A stretch of 37,561 nucleotides of DNA from Flavobacteriales bacterium (lineage in GTDB: Bacteria > Bacteroidota > Bacteroidia > UBA10329): assembly GCA_016124845.1 (NCBI GenBank), contig WGMW01000050.1:1-37561 (forward strand). The letters are read 5' to 3'. The notes under the pieces are model-generated. The model had not been told where the DNA came from. It made no database searches and was given only the letters and a program-made list of their open reading frames with translations. This document shows, piece by piece, positions 1 to 7,522 of the stretch (position 1 is the first letter of the stretch; the number at the start of each line of letters is the position of its first letter). The position numbers and the translations under genes are program-made.

Positions 1-63
1 AACGTATAACAGGAAGAGACCACACCTGAGCCTGAATATGAAAACACCTAACTTCATACACCA

Positions 64-94
64 AAGAACCCTGCCCGATATCGGGCAGGTTCTT
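64..94 (-). terminator. Palindromic hairpin downstream of atpG
   Basis: A perfect 18-nt palindrome (71-88, with GATATC at its centre) is extended by a further six base pairs across one bulged C, giving a stem of about 15 bp. It lies 64 bases beyond the atpG stop, so it is well placed to end the ATP synthase transcript. There is only a weak T-rich stretch after the stem on the minus strand, so it is not a textbook intrinsic terminator and could instead be an mRNA 3-prime stabiliser. The rest of 1-157 holds no gene that I can support. Confidence 0.5.
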
Positions 95-157
95 CCAAAA
101 ATCAACAGTAAAAACCTGTCAACTTATTTTAGGACGACTCACTTAATTGGATTTCCT

Positions 158-1027
158 CTACCCTTCCTCCAAGGCAGCAGCTCCACCCACGATCTCGAGA
201 ATTTCGTTGGTAATGGCAGCTTGACGGGCCTTGTTGTACGATAGTTTCAGTTCTTTCAATAGCTCAGAAGCGTTGTCCGTTGCTTTATGCATGGCGGTCA
301 TACGCGCACCGTGCTCAGCAGCGTGGCTGTCCAACGTTGCCTTGTAAAGCTGTGTCTTCAATGAGCGTGGGATAAGATCCAGTACAATCTCTTCCTTGGC
401 TGGTTCGAAGATGTAATCGGTGGAAGATGTCTTCTCGCTTTTCGCTGGCGGAGCAACGGGAAGGAACTGCTCGGAAACGCATACTTGCGTGGCTGCATTC
501 TTGAACTGGTTGTAAACCACATCCACGCGGTCGTACTCTCCAGCAACAAATGCTTCCATAATGCTTTCAGCAATTGGGGAAACGGCTTCGAAGTTCAGGT
601 CATCATACACCGAATCAAATCGGCCTACGATCTCCAACCCTCTACGTTTCATGTAATCTCCAGACTTCTTACCGATGGTGATCACCTTCACGCTTTTACC
701 AGCGTATGGTCCTGTGACCAACGCATTGATCGTTTTGTTGACGTTGGAGTTGAAACCACCGCAAAGACCACGGTTGGAAGAAACAGCCACGATCAACACC
801 TTTTCAATTGGGCGCTCGGTGCTGTATGCTCCGCCCTCAGATGCATCGAGGTTGGCGCTCAGGTTCTCGAGGATCTCCTTCAGCTTTTCGGCATACGGTC
901 GCATACGCGTGATGGCATCCTGTGCTCTGCGCAACTTGGCAGCAGACACCATCTTCATGGCAGATGTGATCTGCATGGTAGATCCAATGGATGTGATCCT
1001 TTCGCGTACTTCCTTTAATCCTGCCAT
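158..1027 (-). CDS. atpG: F1Fo ATP synthase gamma subunit
   Basis: This is the central rotor shaft of the F1 sector; it turns inside the alpha3beta3 ring and couples it to the c-ring. The 289-residue product has the family's two terminal helices that form the coiled-coil shaft: an N-terminal helix starting MAGLKEVRERI and a C-terminal helix ending in ITNEILEIVGGAAAL. A Rossmann-like middle with the SNRGLCGGFN stretch lies near residue 85. The length is normal for the family. It is the last gene of the atpBEFHAG run and lies 78 bp after atpA; a heptanucleotide tandem repeat sits directly before its start. No atpD or atpC follows, as is usual in Bacteroidota, where beta and epsilon are encoded elsewhere. 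Confidence 0.97.
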   Translation of the reverse strand: MAGLKEVRERITSIGSTMQITSAMKMVSAAKLRRAQDAITRMRPYAEKLKEILENLSANLDASEGGAYSTERPIEKVLIVAVSSNRGLCGGFNSNVNKTINALVTGPYAGKSVKVITIGKKSGDYMKRRGLEIVGRFDSVYDDLNFEAVSPIAESIMEAFVAGEYDRVDVVYNQFKNAATQVCVSEQFLPVAPPAKSEKTSSTDYIFEPAKEEIVLDLIPRSLKTQLYKATLDSHAAEHGARMTAMHKATDNASELLKELKLSYNKARQAAITNEILEIVGGAAALEEG

Positions 1028-1031
1028 TTGT

Positions 1032-1060
1032 GGTTATTGGTTATTGGGTTATTGGTTATT
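1032..1060 (-). repeat. Four-copy heptanucleotide tandem repeat in the atpG leader
   Basis: On the plus strand the unit GGTTATT occurs four times (1032-1038, 1039-1045, 1047-1053, 1054-1060) with one extra G at 1046. Read in the direction of atpG transcription the unit is AATAACC, and the array ends 4 bases before the ATG at 1027. It occupies the ribosome-entry region of atpG, so a change in copy number would move or alter the leader without changing the protein. Confidence 0.8.
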
Positions 1061-1105
1061 CGGGTTTAGCCTTAGTAACCATTAACGATCATTTTAATAA
1101 CTCGA

Positions 1106-2680
1106 TCAGTATTTGGCTGCGAGGTCGGCTGCAACTTTCTCCAATGTACCTGTGATCTCATCGGTCAGTTTACCTGCCTTCAGATCATCAAGAACATCTC
1201 TGTGCTTGGCATCCAAGTACTCCAAGTACTCGGTTTCGAACTCACGAACCTTGTTCACAGGAACTTTTCTCAAAAGACCTTTTGTTCCAAGGTAGATGAT
1301 GGCAACTTGCTTCTCTACAGAAACCGGAGCGTACTGTCCTTGCTTCAGGATCTCCACGTTACGCTTACCTTTTTCAAGAACGTTCATGGTAGCAGCATCA
1401 AGGTCAGAACCGAACTTGGCGAATGCCTCCAGCTCACGGTACTGTGCTTGGTCAAGCTTCAAGGTACCGGCAACTTTCTTCATCGACTTGATCTGAGCCG
1501 AACCACCCACACGAGATACCGAGATACCCACGTTGATCGCTGGACGAACCCCTGAGTTGAACAGGTTAGACTCCAAGAAGATCTGTCCGTCAGTAATAGA
1601 AATTACGTTGGTCGGGATGTATGCAGATACGTCACCCGCCTGTGTTTCGATGATCGGAAGAGCGGTCAACGAACCACCACCTTTCACCTTGTCTTTCAAT
1701 GATGGAGGAAGGTCGTTCATGTCCTTCGCTACGTTATCATCCGCGATCACCTTTGCAGCACGCTCAAGAAGACGGCTGTGCAGGTAGAATACGTCACCAG
1801 GATACGCCTCACGACCTGGAGGTCTTCTCAAAAGAAGCGATACCTCACGGTAAGCAACGGCCTGCTTAGAAAGGTCATCATAGATGATCAATGCTGGACG
1901 TCCCGTATCACGGAAGTACTCACCGATGGCAGCACCAGCGAAAGGAGCGTAGAACTGAAGTGGAGCTGGATCGGAAGCAGTTGCAGAAACAACCACAGTG
2001 TAAGCCATGGCACCTGCATCTTCCAATGTCTTCACGATTCCTGCAACAGTAGAACCTTTCTGACCTACGGCCACATAGATACAGAATACAGGCTGGCCTG
2101 CATCGTAGAATTCTTTCTGGTTGATGATGGTATCGATACAAACCGCAGTCTTACCGGTCTGACGGTCACCGATAACAAGCTCACGCTGACCACGACCGAT
2201 TGGAATCATCGCATCAATCGCTTTGATACCAGTTTGAAGCGGCTCGTTTACTGGCTGACGGAAAACAACCCCTGGTGCCTTACGCTCCAATGGCATTTCA
2301 AATGTCTCGCCCTGAATGGCTCCTTTACCATCAATTGGCTCACCAAGTGTGTTCACTACACGTCCCAACATGCCTTCGCCCACATTGATAGAGGCGATCT
2401 GTCCGGTACGCTTTGCAGTAGAACCTTCCTTAATACCAGTTGACTCACCAAGAAGTACCGCACCAACGTTGTCTTCTTCCAAGTTCAGGATGATACCACG
2501 CGTTCCGCTTTCGAAATCGATAAGCTCACCTGCCTGTACGTTAGAAAGACCGTAAAGACGTGCAATACCGTCACCTACCTGAAGCACGGTTCCTACTTCC
2601 TGCAGTTCGGCTTCGGTTTTGTAGCCTGAGAGTTGCTCTCTTAAGATACCTGAGATCTCTGCTGGTTTGATGTCTGCCAT
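1106..2680 (-). CDS. atpA: F1Fo ATP synthase alpha subunit
   Basis: This is the non-catalytic nucleotide-binding subunit of the F1 hexamer. The 524-residue protein carries the Walker A loop GDRQTGKT at residues 171-178, the [14 protein letters not shown] Walker B region, and the downstream [21 protein letters not shown]-type stretch of F1 alpha subunits. An N-terminal beta-barrel domain precedes the P-loop domain, and a helical C-terminal domain follows. Length is typical. It lies 37 bp after atpH and 78 bp before atpG in the same direction, so all three are almost surely co-transcribed. The start [13 protein letters not shown] matches the usual N-terminus. Confidence 0.98.
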   Translation of the reverse strand: MADIKPAEISGILREQLSGYKTEAELQEVGTVLQVGDGIARLYGLSNVQAGELIDFESGTRGIILNLEEDNVGAVLLGESTGIKEGSTAKRTGQIASINVGEGMLGRVVNTLGEPIDGKGAIQGETFEMPLERKAPGVVFRQPVNEPLQTGIKAIDAMIPIGRGQRELVIGDRQTGKTAVCIDTIINQKEFYDAGQPVFCIYVAVGQKGSTVAGIVKTLEDAGAMAYTVVVSATASDPAPLQFYAPFAGAAIGEYFRDTGRPALIIYDDLSKQAVAYREVSLLLRRPPGREAYPGDVFYLHSRLLERAAKVIADDNVAKDMNDLPPSLKDKVKGGGSLTALPIIETQAGDVSAYIPTNVISITDGQIFLESNLFNSGVRPAINVGISVSRVGGSAQIKSMKKVAGTLKLDQAQYRELEAFAKFGSDLDAATMNVLEKGKRNVEILKQGQYAPVSVEKQVAIIYLGTKGLLRKVPVNKVREFETEYLEYLDAKHRDVLDDLKAGKLTDEITGTLEKVAADLAAKY

Positions 2681-2717
2681 TTTTATTGTGTTTGTATCCG
2701 CTTCGCGAATGCGATTG

Positions 2718-3275
2718 TTATAATTCTTTTACGTAAAAGTTCTTTCCGAATTCCTGACGCAGGCTGTTCACCTTGGCAAGGATGGATGTGTCCAACTGTT
2801 GGTCTCCGATTCGAAGCACGAACCCACCGATCAGGTCAGGATTCACTTCCTCCTGAAGCTCCACCGTTCCGCCCACTTGCTTCTGAACGATATCGAGGAT
2901 GCGCTTCTTGGCATCGGCCGATAGTACCGCAGCGGAACTCACGTTTGCGGTGGTGATGTTCTTCATCTGCTTGTACTGAGCAATGAATTCCTTGGCAATT
3001 TCCAGTAGCGTTCCTTCTCTTCTCTTCTTAGTAACAAGAGTGACGAAAAGCATGGAGGCCTCACTCAAATTCTTCTCAAAGATGCTCTTCAGAATGCTCA
3101 CCTTCTTTTCGGTATGCACTACAGGGCTTTTCAGCAACAGAAGGAGGTCACGGTTCTCAGAAACGGTTCCGATCAACAACTCCATGTCTTTGAGTGCCTC
3201 ATCCAATTTTCCCTTCTCAGAAACCAGGTCTAAGAAAGCCTTGGCGTATCGTGATGCAACCTTACTCTCCGCCAT
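2718..3275 (-). CDS. atpH: F1Fo ATP synthase delta subunit
   Basis: This is the peripheral-stalk subunit that sits on top of F1 and holds it to subunit b (the OSCP equivalent). The 185-residue product starts [18 protein letters not shown], the usual N-terminal helical domain opening, and ends with the conserved C-terminal pattern [18 protein letters not shown], which is diagnostic of AtpH. It starts 1 bp after atpF ends, which suggests translational coupling so that the two stator partners are made together. Length and order fit atpF-atpH-atpA. Confidence 0.96.
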   Translation of the reverse strand: MAESKVASRYAKAFLDLVSEKGKLDEALKDMELLIGTVSENRDLLLLLKSPVVHTEKKVSILKSIFEKNLSEASMLFVTLVTKKRREGTLLEIAKEFIAQYKQMKNITTANVSSAAVLSADAKKRILDIVQKQVGGTVELQEEVNPDLIGGFVLRIGDQQLDTSILAKVNSLRQEFGKNFYVKEL

Positions 3276-3276
3276 A

Positions 3277-3771
3277 TCAGTTCAGCTTGATGTCGTCAAG
3301 AAGGTTGTCAACCAATTGCTTCTGCTTGCTGGCATCAGCAAGTTCAGCCTTCAGGATCTTCTCGGCAATTTCTACAGAAAGTGATGCAACGTGCGTTTTG
3401 ATCTCTGCCATGGCAGAAGCTTTCTCCGTTTCGATGTTCTCGCGGGCAGCGGCAACGATCTTATCGGCCTCAGCCTGCGCACCAGTTTTTGCTTCAGCGA
3501 TCATCTTGTCCTTCAGCTCTCTTGCTTCTTTCAGAATCGTGTCGCGCTCTTCGCGTGCTTCCTTCAGAATGCGCTCGTTATCTGATTGAAGCTTGGCCAT
3601 TTCCATCTTTGCGTTCTCCGCAGATTTCAATGCGTTGGCGATGTTCTCTTCACGCTCTTTGATCGTGTTGAGGATGGAAGGCCAAGCGAATTTTCCAAGA
3701 CCGATCCAAACCACCAAAAAGGCGACAGTCATCCAAACGATCAGGCCTAATCCAGGTGTTACTAATGCCAT
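3277..3771 (-). CDS. atpF: F1Fo ATP synthase b subunit
   Basis: This is the membrane-anchored peripheral stalk. The 164-residue protein has one N-terminal membrane helix (about residues 8-30, ending in the KFAWPSI motif) followed by a long charged, alanine- and glutamate-rich coiled coil (about residues 35-150) and a C-terminal segment that contacts delta. An AAAAGGAAAAC sequence precedes the ATG and is one of the few Shine-Dalgarno-like sites in this window. A strong hairpin lies between this gene and atpE upstream, so expression of the b-delta-alpha-gamma part may be set apart from that of a and c. Confidence 0.96.
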   Translation of the reverse strand: MALVTPGLGLIVWMTVAFLVVWIGLGKFAWPSILNTIKEREENIANALKSAENAKMEMAKLQSDNERILKEAREERDTILKEARELKDKMIAEAKTGAQAEADKIVAAARENIETEKASAMAEIKTHVASLSVEIAEKILKAELADASKQKQLVDNLLDDIKLN

Positions 3772-3804
3772 GTTGTTTTCCTTTTAAATCGTGATCAATT
3801 GAAA

Positions 3805-3846
3805 GGAACCCCACCGATGCTGACCAACCGTCAGCATCGGGGTTCC
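3805..3846 (-). terminator. Strong hairpin between atpE and atpF (attenuator or mRNA-processing stem)
   Basis: The two arms are 3805-3823 and 3831-3846: ten perfect pairs (CCGATGCTGA with TCAGCATCGG), then a 3-nt bulge, then six more pairs (GGAACC with GGTTCC), closing a 7-nt loop. On the transcribed minus strand a short TTTC follows the stem. It starts 17 bases after the atpE stop. It could partly terminate transcription, or protect the 3-prime end of an atpBE message, which would help make the many copies of subunit c. The structure is certain as an inverted repeat; its role is inference. Confidence 0.7.
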
Positions 3847-3863
3847 TGAACCCTTGGTTCGTC

Positions 3864-4124
<261 letters not shown>

Positions 4125-4145
4125 TTAGGGTTAATTGATTACAGA

Positions 4146-5333
4146 TTAATGATGCTCCTCAACTGCGGCACCGAAGTACAGCGCAGACAGTAGCGTGAAT
4201 ACATAAGCTTGTAGGAACGCTACAAGGATTTCCAAGATGTTCATGAAAATGGCAAATGCCAAAGACACGACCGAGACTCCAAATCCAGCACCCGAACCGT
4301 AAAGGTTGGCGAAGATGAAGATGAGACTCATGAACGACAAGATGATGATGTGTCCAGCTGTCATGTTGGCGAAAAGTCGTGCGCAAAGGACAATCGGTTT
4401 GATGAAAAGTCCCATCACTTCAATCGGAATCATCAACGGATAAAGCGCCACAGGAACACCTGGTGCAAAAATGTGCTTCCAGTAATATTTGTTGCCACTC
4501 ACATTCGTAATGATGAATGTGATTAACGCAAGAATTCCAGTCGCGGCTAAGTTGCCTGTGATGTTGAACCCTCCGATAAATGGAATCAGGCCAAGCATGT
4601 TGGCTGTCCATATAAAGAAGAAAACCGTAAGCAAGTAGGGCATGAAGCGCTCATACTTAGGGCCGATTGAAGGCTTGGCAACCTCGTCTCGAATGAACAG
4701 GATCATCGGTTCCATGAGGGATTGAAGTCCTGTGGGAGCTTCGTTCGGATTACGAGCGTATGATTTCGCAATGCTCATGAACACCAAGAACATGATCAGA
4801 ACCGTGATCAGGATTCCTGTAGCGGTCTTGGTCAAAGAAAGGTCAATGAAAGCCCCTGGTTCACCAGCGAAATAACCGCCCCAACTTTCCTCGGTATATC
4901 CCATGCTTAGCGCTTCCTCGGCATGCAATTCTTCACTTTCTGCAAACGGATTCGTTTCGCCTAAGCGATACACGTGATTGTGTTCGAGGATGTAACGGTT
5001 TTTGGCAGCATGACCGTGATGAAAAGCTGATGATAGGAATACACTCAGGCCATCATCTGTACTCAGCAGGATCATCGGAAGAGGGATGCTTACGGCATGG
5101 TTGCCAATGTCCATCAAGTGAATGTCATGCGCATCAGTTACGTGATGCATGATCATATCACCTGCGTTGAACGCTTCTGCCTCTTCTGATTTTTCGTGTC
5201 CGTGCGCTTCTTCAGCATCCGAAGCTTCCGCATCAGATTCTTCCGAAGCCCACGAGGTTCCAGACGTTAAGAAAGCAATTGAAAGGAGAACGAAGATCGG
5301 CTTAAAAGCCTTGTCAAAACTGTATTTCAGCAT
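4146..5333 (-). CDS. atpB: F1Fo ATP synthase a subunit with long extracytoplasmic N-terminal extension
   Basis: This is the stator channel subunit that delivers protons to the c-ring. The conserved channel helix holds CARLFANMTAGH, with the essential arginine at residue 319. The 395-residue product is much longer than the roughly 250-280 residues of many bacterial homologues. The extra part is a signal peptide (MLKYSFDKAFKPIF onward, ending near TSWA) and an acidic, His-rich region (about residues 25-140, with DAEEAHGHEKSEEAE). I start at the ATG at 5333: an upstream in-frame ATG at 5405 overlaps the -33 box of the promoter at 5374-5405 and would add a poor leader peptide. First structural gene of the operon. 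Confidence 0.95.
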   Translation of the reverse strand: MLKYSFDKAFKPIFVLLSIAFLTSGTSWASEESDAEASDAEEAHGHEKSEEAEAFNAGDMIMHHVTDAHDIHLMDIGNHAVSIPLPMILLSTDDGLSVFLSSAFHHGHAAKNRYILEHNHVYRLGETNPFAESEELHAEEALSMGYTEESWGGYFAGEPGAFIDLSLTKTATGILITVLIMFLVFMSIAKSYARNPNEAPTGLQSLMEPMILFIRDEVAKPSIGPKYERFMPYLLTVFFFIWTANMLGLIPFIGGFNITGNLAATGILALITFIITNVSGNKYYWKHIFAPGVPVALYPLMIPIEVMGLFIKPIVLCARLFANMTAGHIIILSFMSLIFIFANLYGSGAGFGVSVVSLAFAIFMNILEILVAFLQAYVFTLLSALYFGAAVEEHH

Positions 5334-5373
5334 TACCGAAACGGGAATTAAGTACCGCTTGATTTTTCGGCCG

Positions 5374-5405
5374 CAAATATAGACGATACTTGTTGTAAAA
5401 ACCAA
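5374..5405 (-). promoter_or_regulatory. Bacteroidota-type promoter of the atpBEFHAG operon
   Basis: On the minus strand TTG (5403-5405) is followed by 21 bases and then TATATTTG (5374-5381), a perfect match to the TAnnTTTG -7 element with a -33 box at fitting distance. Transcription would start near 5367, giving a leader of about 34 bases before the atpB ATG at 5333. This separates the structural operon from the accessory genes upstream, although read-through is possible. Confidence 0.72.
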
Positions 5406-5459
5406 TGAAAATTCAGTGAATTTCCGAGGTTGAAAATGACCTGTGTAAATGGCTGTTTT

Positions 5460-5831
5460 TCAGTCTTTTGACTTCAGATAAGCCGTGGCCGAAATTACCT
5501 CAAGAACCGTGTAAACCACATAGAAACCGAGGAAAGCGATGACAACAGGTGTCGCGGCATCTTGAAAAATGTACACATAAATGCCCAGCGCGATCAGATA
5601 GGCAAGCATCTTCAAACCCGTAATTCCCATAAAGGAAGCTGGGAAGCGTTTCGGGTTTTCTGCAGCCGCTTTGATGGTGAAGTGATGCACCATCAAAGTG
5701 GAGCCATACATGAACAGACCCCAAAAGGAAATATGAACGGCATTGAACTCAACGGAAGAAAACTCGTTGAGCAGGAAGGTGATCGCCATTGCCAACAGAT
5801 AAACGAGAAGTGCTTTTGCCGAGTACTTCAT
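5460..5831 (-). CDS. Four-helix membrane protein beside atpB (DUF6168-like)
   Basis: The 123-residue product is almost wholly hydrophobic, with four predicted membrane helices (about residues 7-24, 32-50, 68-89 and 93-114) and the charged tail TAYLKSKD. The size and position between the AtpI-like gene and atpB resemble the small membrane protein often found there in Bacteroidota (I think DUF6168), but I am recalling the family from pattern only. Its ATG overlaps the stop of the preceding gene by 4 bp, so the two are probably translationally coupled. A role in assembly or stabilisation of the c-ring or the a subunit is a guess from context. Confidence 0.8.
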   Translation of the reverse strand: MKYSAKALLVYLLAMAITFLLNEFSSVEFNAVHISFWGLFMYGSTLMVHHFTIKAAAENPKRFPASFMGITGLKMLAYLIALGIYVYIFQDAATPVVIAFLGFYVVYTVLEVISATAYLKSKD

Positions 5832-6277
5832 TTAGAATCTAACCGATAGTCGAAGCGATTATTCTTTGCGTCAAAATAGACCGTGGCAACTTTAATAGGT
5901 GCTTCCATATTTGAATATGCACTGATGTCAACGGCAAACTCCCACGCAGGGTTGTTGGATGTCTCGGCATCTCCCATGCTTGTGTTCATCTCAACGTATC
6001 GGTCTTTAAACCCGTCTTTCTTCACATAGATCTTGTAGGATTCATCCCGTTTTAAACGGAACTCGAACTTCCCATTCGTTTTCGTGGTCTGACGGGCCAC
6101 TTCTTTGCAGTCAGGGCTTGCGGCATTCGTCTGGCACACGGTAATTTCTGCTTCGCCCACGTTTTTTGTACCGTTGATAACTTGACCTCTTACCAGGAGG
6201 TCTGAGGACTCTTGCGCATGAATCGTGTTAAACGATCCGCATGACAGCGCGAATAGAATGAGTAGCAACTTTCTCAT
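5828..6277 (-). CDS. Small secreted beta-sandwich protein inside the ATP synthase accessory operon
   Basis: The 149-residue protein begins with a clear signal peptide (MRKLLLILFALSCG onward, cleavage likely after IHAQ near residue 21). The mature part (VRGQVINGTKNVGEAEITV, later TNGKFEFRLKRDESYKIYVKKDGF) has the look of the carboxypeptidase-regulatory or CNA-B-like beta-sandwich domains common in Bacteroidota exported proteins. There is no lipobox and no T9SS sorting domain, so it is likely periplasmic. It overlaps the AtpI-like gene before it and the membrane protein after it by 4 bp each, so all three are made as a coupled unit. Function unknown. Confidence 0.8.
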   Translation of the reverse strand: MRKLLLILFALSCGSFNTIHAQESSDLLVRGQVINGTKNVGEAEITVCQTNAASPDCKEVARQTTKTNGKFEFRLKRDESYKIYVKKDGFKDRYVEMNTSMGDAETSNNPAWEFAVDISAYSNMEAPIKVATVYFDAKNNRFDYRLDSK

Positions 6278-6510
6278 GGTTTCATAAGGTCTTTAATGGC
6301 AAAATACATGGCCAAGATAACGCTTAAAATGGTCAGTCCGCCTGTGAACCAAGGTGTTTCGGTCTGCAAATATTTGTCGAGTTGGATTCCGCCCAAAGCT
6401 CCGGCCACAATGATGACGGCCATCTGCGTGGCCATGCTCGAATAACGGATGAACGCGTTACGCTGAGGCTGTTTTTTCCTGTCGCTGCTCTTCTCGTTGC
6501 GTTCCTGCAT
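6274..6510 (-). CDS. AtpZ/AtpI family protein
   Basis: The 78-residue product has a charged N-terminus (MQERNEKSSDRKKQPQR), then two membrane helices (about 28-46 and 54-74) with the pattern RYSSMATQMAVIIVAG and GGIQLDKYL; the G-x-x-L-D turn is typical of AtpZ/AtpI proteins. The family is thought to help c-ring assembly or magnesium supply to the ATP synthase membrane sector. I chose the ATG at 6510 because the longer reading to 6576 is non-homologous in character. The first 53 bp overlap the 3-prime end of the bactofilin gene in another frame. Confidence 0.88.
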   Translation of the reverse strand: MQERNEKSSDRKKQPQRNAFIRYSSMATQMAVIIVAGALGGIQLDKYLQTETPWFTGGLTILSVILAMYFAIKDLMKP

Positions 6511-6895
6511 TGGAAGAAATGTCTTTGACCACACCGCCCATGCTGCACGAACCGGTGAACGAAGCTCCCGGCTCAATGGCCAACTTCTTCGTTACAATGT
6601 CGCCATGCACTTTGGCGGTGGCTTTCAGCGATAGAAGTTCAGAAACCACTACGTTGGCCTTGATGCTTCCTTCAATTTCCGCATTCTCGCAGCGGATCTC
6701 GCCATGCACCGAGCCGCTGGCCCCGATCACCACGCGGCCTTGGCATTCGAGGTCGCCTTTCAGCGTGCCATCGATACGCAGATTTCCCTTGGCCTTGATG
6801 CTTCCTTCAATGACCGTATCGCTATTTATATGGTTCGGCATTCCAGACCCTGAAGTACCTTTTGAACTGTCGTTTCCTGATTTGCTATTGAACAT
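6458..6895 (-). CDS. Bactofilin (polymer-forming cytoskeletal protein)
   Basis: Bactofilins self-assemble without nucleotide into filaments that act in cell shape or polar localisation. The 145-residue product has a flexible polar N-terminus (MFNSKSGNDSSKGTSG), then a run of short glycine/valine-rich rungs (TVIEGSIKAKGNLRIDGTL, GDLECQGRVVIGASGSVHG, IEGSIKANVVVSE) that fit the family's right-handed beta-helix core at about residues 25-125, then a polar tail. The ATG at 6895 is preceded by GGGAAAG; a longer reading to 6922 is possible. Bactofilin next to AtpI-like and atpB is a recurring Bacteroidota neighbourhood. Its tail overlaps the next gene by 53 bp. Confidence 0.93.
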   Translation of the reverse strand: MFNSKSGNDSSKGTSGSGMPNHINSDTVIEGSIKAKGNLRIDGTLKGDLECQGRVVIGASGSVHGEIRCENAEIEGSIKANVVVSELLSLKATAKVHGDIVTKKLAIEPGASFTGSCSMGGVVKDISSNAGTQREEQRQEKTASA

Positions 6896-6960
6896 TTTTT
6901 CTTTCCCTTTGTAACTTTCCACCGCACCAAAAAGCCGTTGCTTTTTCTGACGAAGGAGGC

Positions 6961-6968
6961 CAAAGATA
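6961..6968 (-). promoter_or_regulatory. Probable -7 promoter element of the bactofilin/accessory operon
   Basis: The minus strand reads TATCTTTG, a perfect TAnnTTTG match, 65 bases before the chosen bactofilin ATG. No convincing TTG -33 box is seen 17-23 bases upstream. It lies in the 135-bp gap between the bactofilin gene and the divergent thioesterase gene, the right place for a promoter. A short reading frame (6826-7089) across this gap is not supported as a gene. Confidence 0.5.
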
Positions 6969-7030
6969 GTAATCCTTCATAAGTAGCTGTTTTTACGCAT
7001 GTTGCATAAACCATCGTTAGCAGACCAACC

Positions 7031-7474
7031 ATGGCAGATAATCCAATAAGGGAACACTTCAGAGCACAGATAGGAAAAGACGTGGCCAATACACCTCAAG
7101 GATTCAGTGAATGGCTACAGCCGAAGATGATTGAGGTGTTGGAAGACTCCATCACCATTGAGGTGAAAGTGCGGCCAGAGATGTGCAATCCTGTCGGGAC
7201 GCTGCATGGTGGCATTCATTCGGCCATTTTGGATGAGGTGATCGGAATGACGGTGGCCGCCATGGGCAATGAAACGCATTTCGTTTCGCTAAACATGACG
7301 ACCGATTATCTGCGTGCCGCACGAGCAGGAGAACTGATCAGAGCCACCAGCCAGATCGTCAAAAAAGGGAGAACCGCCATTCATCTGATCGGACAGATCA
7401 CCAATGCTGAAGGGAAAGAACTATCTCGGGCAACCCAGAATATGGTTACCACAGGTGCGCCAATGAGAATCTGA
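7031..7474 (+). CDS. PaaI-family hotdog thioesterase
   Basis: This is a predicted acyl-CoA thioesterase of the single-hotdog PaaI type. In its 147 residues the signature GTLHGGIHSAILDE places His59-Gly60-Gly61 and the likely catalytic Asp68, and the central strand SLNMTTDYLRAARAG follows as in this family (compare the usual LNI-x-FLRPA pattern). Substrate cannot be told from sequence. It is divergent from the bactofilin operon and 48 bp before the membrane glycosyltransferase. No perfect promoter element was found in front of it. Confidence 0.9.
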   Translation: MADNPIREHFRAQIGKDVANTPQGFSEWLQPKMIEVLEDSITIEVKVRPEMCNPVGTLHGGIHSAILDEVIGMTVAAMGNETHFVSLNMTTDYLRAARAGELIRATSQIVKKGRTAIHLIGQITNAEGKELSRATQNMVTTGAPMRI

Positions 7475-7482
7475 GTTAAGTG

Positions 7483-7490
7483 CATCTTTG
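7483..7490 (+). promoter_or_regulatory. Possible -7 element before the GT-C glycosyltransferase
   Basis: CATCTTTG differs from TAnnTTTG only at the first base and is followed by GC, as often seen in this phylum. It lies 32 bases before the TTG start at 7523 in a 48-bp gap. No -33 box is evident. Confidence 0.3.
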
Positions 7491-7522
7491 CGTAGCCCAA
7501 TTGTTTTTACTAAACGAGAAAA

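Noticed and set aside
485-1018. Plus-strand frame of 177 residues opposite atpG
   Set aside because: It lies wholly within atpG on the other strand and its product has no recognisable features.
6826-7089. Minus-strand frame of 87 residues across the bactofilin/thioesterase gap
   Set aside because: It overlaps both genes and the TATCTTTG promoter element; the product looks random.
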